Source: an uncultured Prevotella sp. (GTDB taxonomy: Bacteria; Bacteroidota; Bacteroidia; Bacteroidales; Bacteroidaceae). Taken from it: a stretch of 24,464 nt of DNA. The translations under genes were made by a program, and so were the position numbers. The stretch is from NCBI GenBank assembly GCA_905202125.1, contig CAJKQX010000035.1, positions 1 through 24,464 on the forward strand, given 5' to 3'. The notes beneath the pieces are model-generated. The model saw only the letters and a list, made by a program, of their open reading frames with translations, searched no databases and was not told the DNA's origin. Below, one piece after another: positions 23,405-24,464 of the stretch (position 1 is its first letter; the number at the start of each line of letters is the position of its first letter).

Positions 23405-23436
23405 CAAAAATACTGATTAATTGTGATAGTCGCAAA
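23405..23436 (-). promoter_or_regulatory. Promoter of the sdaA operon
   Basis: On the minus strand TTTG (23433-23436), a 20-nt spacer and TATTTTTG (23405-23412) exactly fit the Bacteroidetes promoter; the leader is about 58 nt. This supports starting sdaA at 23339. Confidence 0.8.
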
Positions 23437-23505
23437 TTTAATTTCTTTTATTAATTTTTCTTCGTGACGGACCTTCTTTTCCTCTTCTTGTTGATATCTT
23501 AGACT

Positions 23506-23942
23506 GGAGATAATTGAGAATACGCAACTAAAATCGGGGGAAATGTTAAATTTGACGCCCGATTTTTGCGTTTTTTTTGAGCACGACAATTCTTTGTCCG
23601 AAATATGGCAAAATAACCAGTATCAGGTAATTCTCTGAATATCAAAAATATATGCTATATCGGACATTTGGAGAGGTTTCCAAAATGTTAAATAATGACC
23701 GATTTTATCTTAAAAATGTGGCCAACTTGGCATGCAAAAGGATTCCTTTCGTCCTCCCAAAGGGTTCCTTTCGTACTCCCAAAGGGTTCCTTTCATACTC
23801 CTTAAGGGCAAAAACGACAAAAAAGCGATGTTTTTATCGGCTCGAAAGGGCATTTTCCCAGATTTTTGGCTTTGCGTTTTTCTAAAAGTGAAATTAATTT
23901 ACCAAAAAATTTTAACTTAAAAATGTGAATTATTTCCGATTT
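23506..23942 (+). repeat. Dispersed noncoding element, copy B
   Basis: This is colinear with copy A read on the opposite strand. AAATGTTAAA...CCGATTTT motifs are at 23541-23566, 23683-23706 and (shorter) 23921-23942, and a 22-bp palindrome array at 23737-23793. Offsets from the start block are 35, 177, 415 and 231, against 35, 177, 404 and 230 in copy A. The end section (CATTTTCCCAGATTTTTGGC, then TTTCTAAAA) also matches. It sits about 210 bp before the rRNA promoter. Confidence 0.75.
23737..23793. repeat. 22-bp phased palindrome array in copy B
   Basis: AAAGGATTCCTTT (23737), AAAGGGTTCCTTT (23759) and AAAGGGTTCCTTT (23781) recur at exactly 22 bp; the linkers (CGTCCTCCC, CGTACTCCC) are similar, giving a tandem 22-bp repeat (23740-23805). 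Confidence 0.9.
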
Positions 23943-24150
23943 CATCAGCAACCCTTATATAATATAAATAATGTGTCGTCTGGCATAAATATTTCTAAAC
24001 ATTCATATTCTCCGATTATGCAAAATTTGATATGTTGCCGTTTTGCAGATGTTAATATTGTTTTTCAGCGTGTTTGGTCCTTTCAGTGGTTGATATAAAT
24101 CAATTTTGTTGGAAAAATGCATATTTTTTTGGAAAATAATCAAAAAACTC

Positions 24151-24181
24151 TTGCATGATATTGAAAAAGTCATTACCTTTG
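24151..24181 (+). promoter_or_regulatory. rRNA operon promoter
   Basis: TTG (24151-24153), a 20-nt spacer and TACCTTTG (24174-24181), preceded by an A/T-rich upstream stretch. The core is identical to the tRNA-Arg promoter over about 20 bp. Transcription would start near 24187-24190. Confidence 0.85.
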
Positions 24182-24189
24182 CATCCGCT

Positions 24190-24402
24190 TTTGAGAACAA
24201 AAATCTCTTAGGCGATACAAGAAAGAGATCTTTGAACAGATTTACATAAAGACAGAAAAGTAGTACAAGAAATATGTTTACTGAATTTGTTTTCGGTGAA
24301 CATGGGTAGAAAAATAAACCGTCAATTTGTTTTGATTCAATAAATGTACGATTATCTTGAGCACAGAAAATTGGCATTGTTTACAATGCAAAAAGATATT
24401 AT
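24190..24402 (+). promoter_or_regulatory. rRNA leader with boxA-like antitermination site
   Basis: The leader between the promoter and 16S contains GATCTTTGAACA (24227-24238), similar to boxA, and a hairpin GCATTGT/ACAATGC (24374-24389) just before the mature 16S end, likely part of RNase III/maturation structure. Confidence 0.55.
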
Positions 24403-24464
24403 ACAATGTAGAGTTTGATCCTGGCTCAGGATGAACGCTAGCTACAGGCTTAACACATGCAAGT
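24403..24464 (+). rRNA. rrs: 16S ribosomal RNA, 5' end (partial)
   Basis: The universal AGAGTTTGATCCTGGCTCAG begins at 24410, followed by GATGAACGCTAGCTACAGGC and the ACACATGCAAG segment. GCTAGCTACAGGCTTAACAC is characteristic of Bacteroidales. The mature 5' end is estimated at about 24403 by analogy with E. coli. The gene runs off the window. Confidence 0.98.

Larger units (their letters stand above)
23340..24402. other. Intergenic region between sdaA and the rRNA operon
   Basis: About 1 kb with the sdaA promoter, copy B of the dispersed element (23506-23942), an AT-rich stretch without visible features (about 23943-24140), the rRNA promoter and the rRNA leader. No credible protein gene is seen; short open frames here run through repeats or the rRNA leader. 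Confidence 0.75.

Noticed and set aside
23737..23805. CRISPR-like array
   Set aside because: The period is 22 bp with near-identical linkers and no spacer-length unique sequences; no cas genes are in the window. It is a tandem palindrome array.
23652..23885. 77-codon open frame (and an overlapping 62-codon frame at 23732) through copy B
   Set aside because: It runs through the 22-bp tandem repeat, producing repeated KGSFRTPKGFLSYS-like residues, and copy A has no corresponding frame. It is best seen as a by-product of the repeat.
24003..24377. 124-codon minus-strand frame
   Set aside because: It is antisense to the rRNA promoter and leader, AT-rich and of low complexity, with no recognisable domain.

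Overview
This is a Bacteroidales chromosome segment, probably Prevotella-like. The 5' end of a 16S rRNA gene of Bacteroidales type lies at the right edge. The primary sigma factor is the short form of about 290 residues without region 1.1. Promoters match the Bacteroidetes consensus TTTG-N20-TAnnTTTG, and start codons lack Shine-Dalgarno sequences. Bacteroidetes-specific families are present (DUF4230, DUF4492, S16 with a long tail). The genus is an inference.

Layout. On the left, rpsP and RNase P RNA lie on the minus strand. They are followed on the plus strand by an HtrA/Deg protease, the primary sigma factor and a small secreted protein of unknown role. At 4.66-6.37 kb is a compact cassette: an HprK-like kinase, an ER-type (Ser-His) signal-peptidase-like protein, a 27-codon micro-ORF and a PqqD-like protein. 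A tRNA-Arg(ACG) on the minus strand and two adjacent DUF4230 genes follow. Next comes a run of a ThiE/TenI-like protein, prs and a TlpA-like thioredoxin lipoprotein. After an 800-bp repeat-filled gap, a minus-strand operon encodes a coiled-coil membrane protein, TolC-like, HlyD-like and two ABC-2 permeases, with no ATPase gene. The plus-strand operon DUF4492-cydA-cydB-cyclophilin follows and ends in a clear terminator. A metallophosphoesterase gene cut off after its membrane domain runs into the 3' end of a convergent sdaA-EamA transporter operon. A second repeat-filled gap leads to the rRNA promoter, leader and 16S start.

Main novelty. The gap after the thioredoxin gene (10586-11010, minus) and the gap before the rRNA operon (23506-23942, plus) hold two diverged, colinear copies of a noncoding element of about 430 bp. 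Landmarks occur at matching offsets: a start block at 0, an AAATGTTAAA...CCGATTTT motif at 35 and again at 177, a palindrome array at 230/231, and the motif again at 404/415. In both copies the array is three AAAGGnnnCCTTT-type palindromes spaced exactly 22 bp, about two helical turns. This looks like a phased protein-binding array or a structured RNA rather than a gene. Next to copy A is a REP-like inverted pair. Other points of interest are the kinase/protease/PqqD cassette with its coupled micro-ORF, the truncated phosphoesterase, and the export operon lacking an ATPase.
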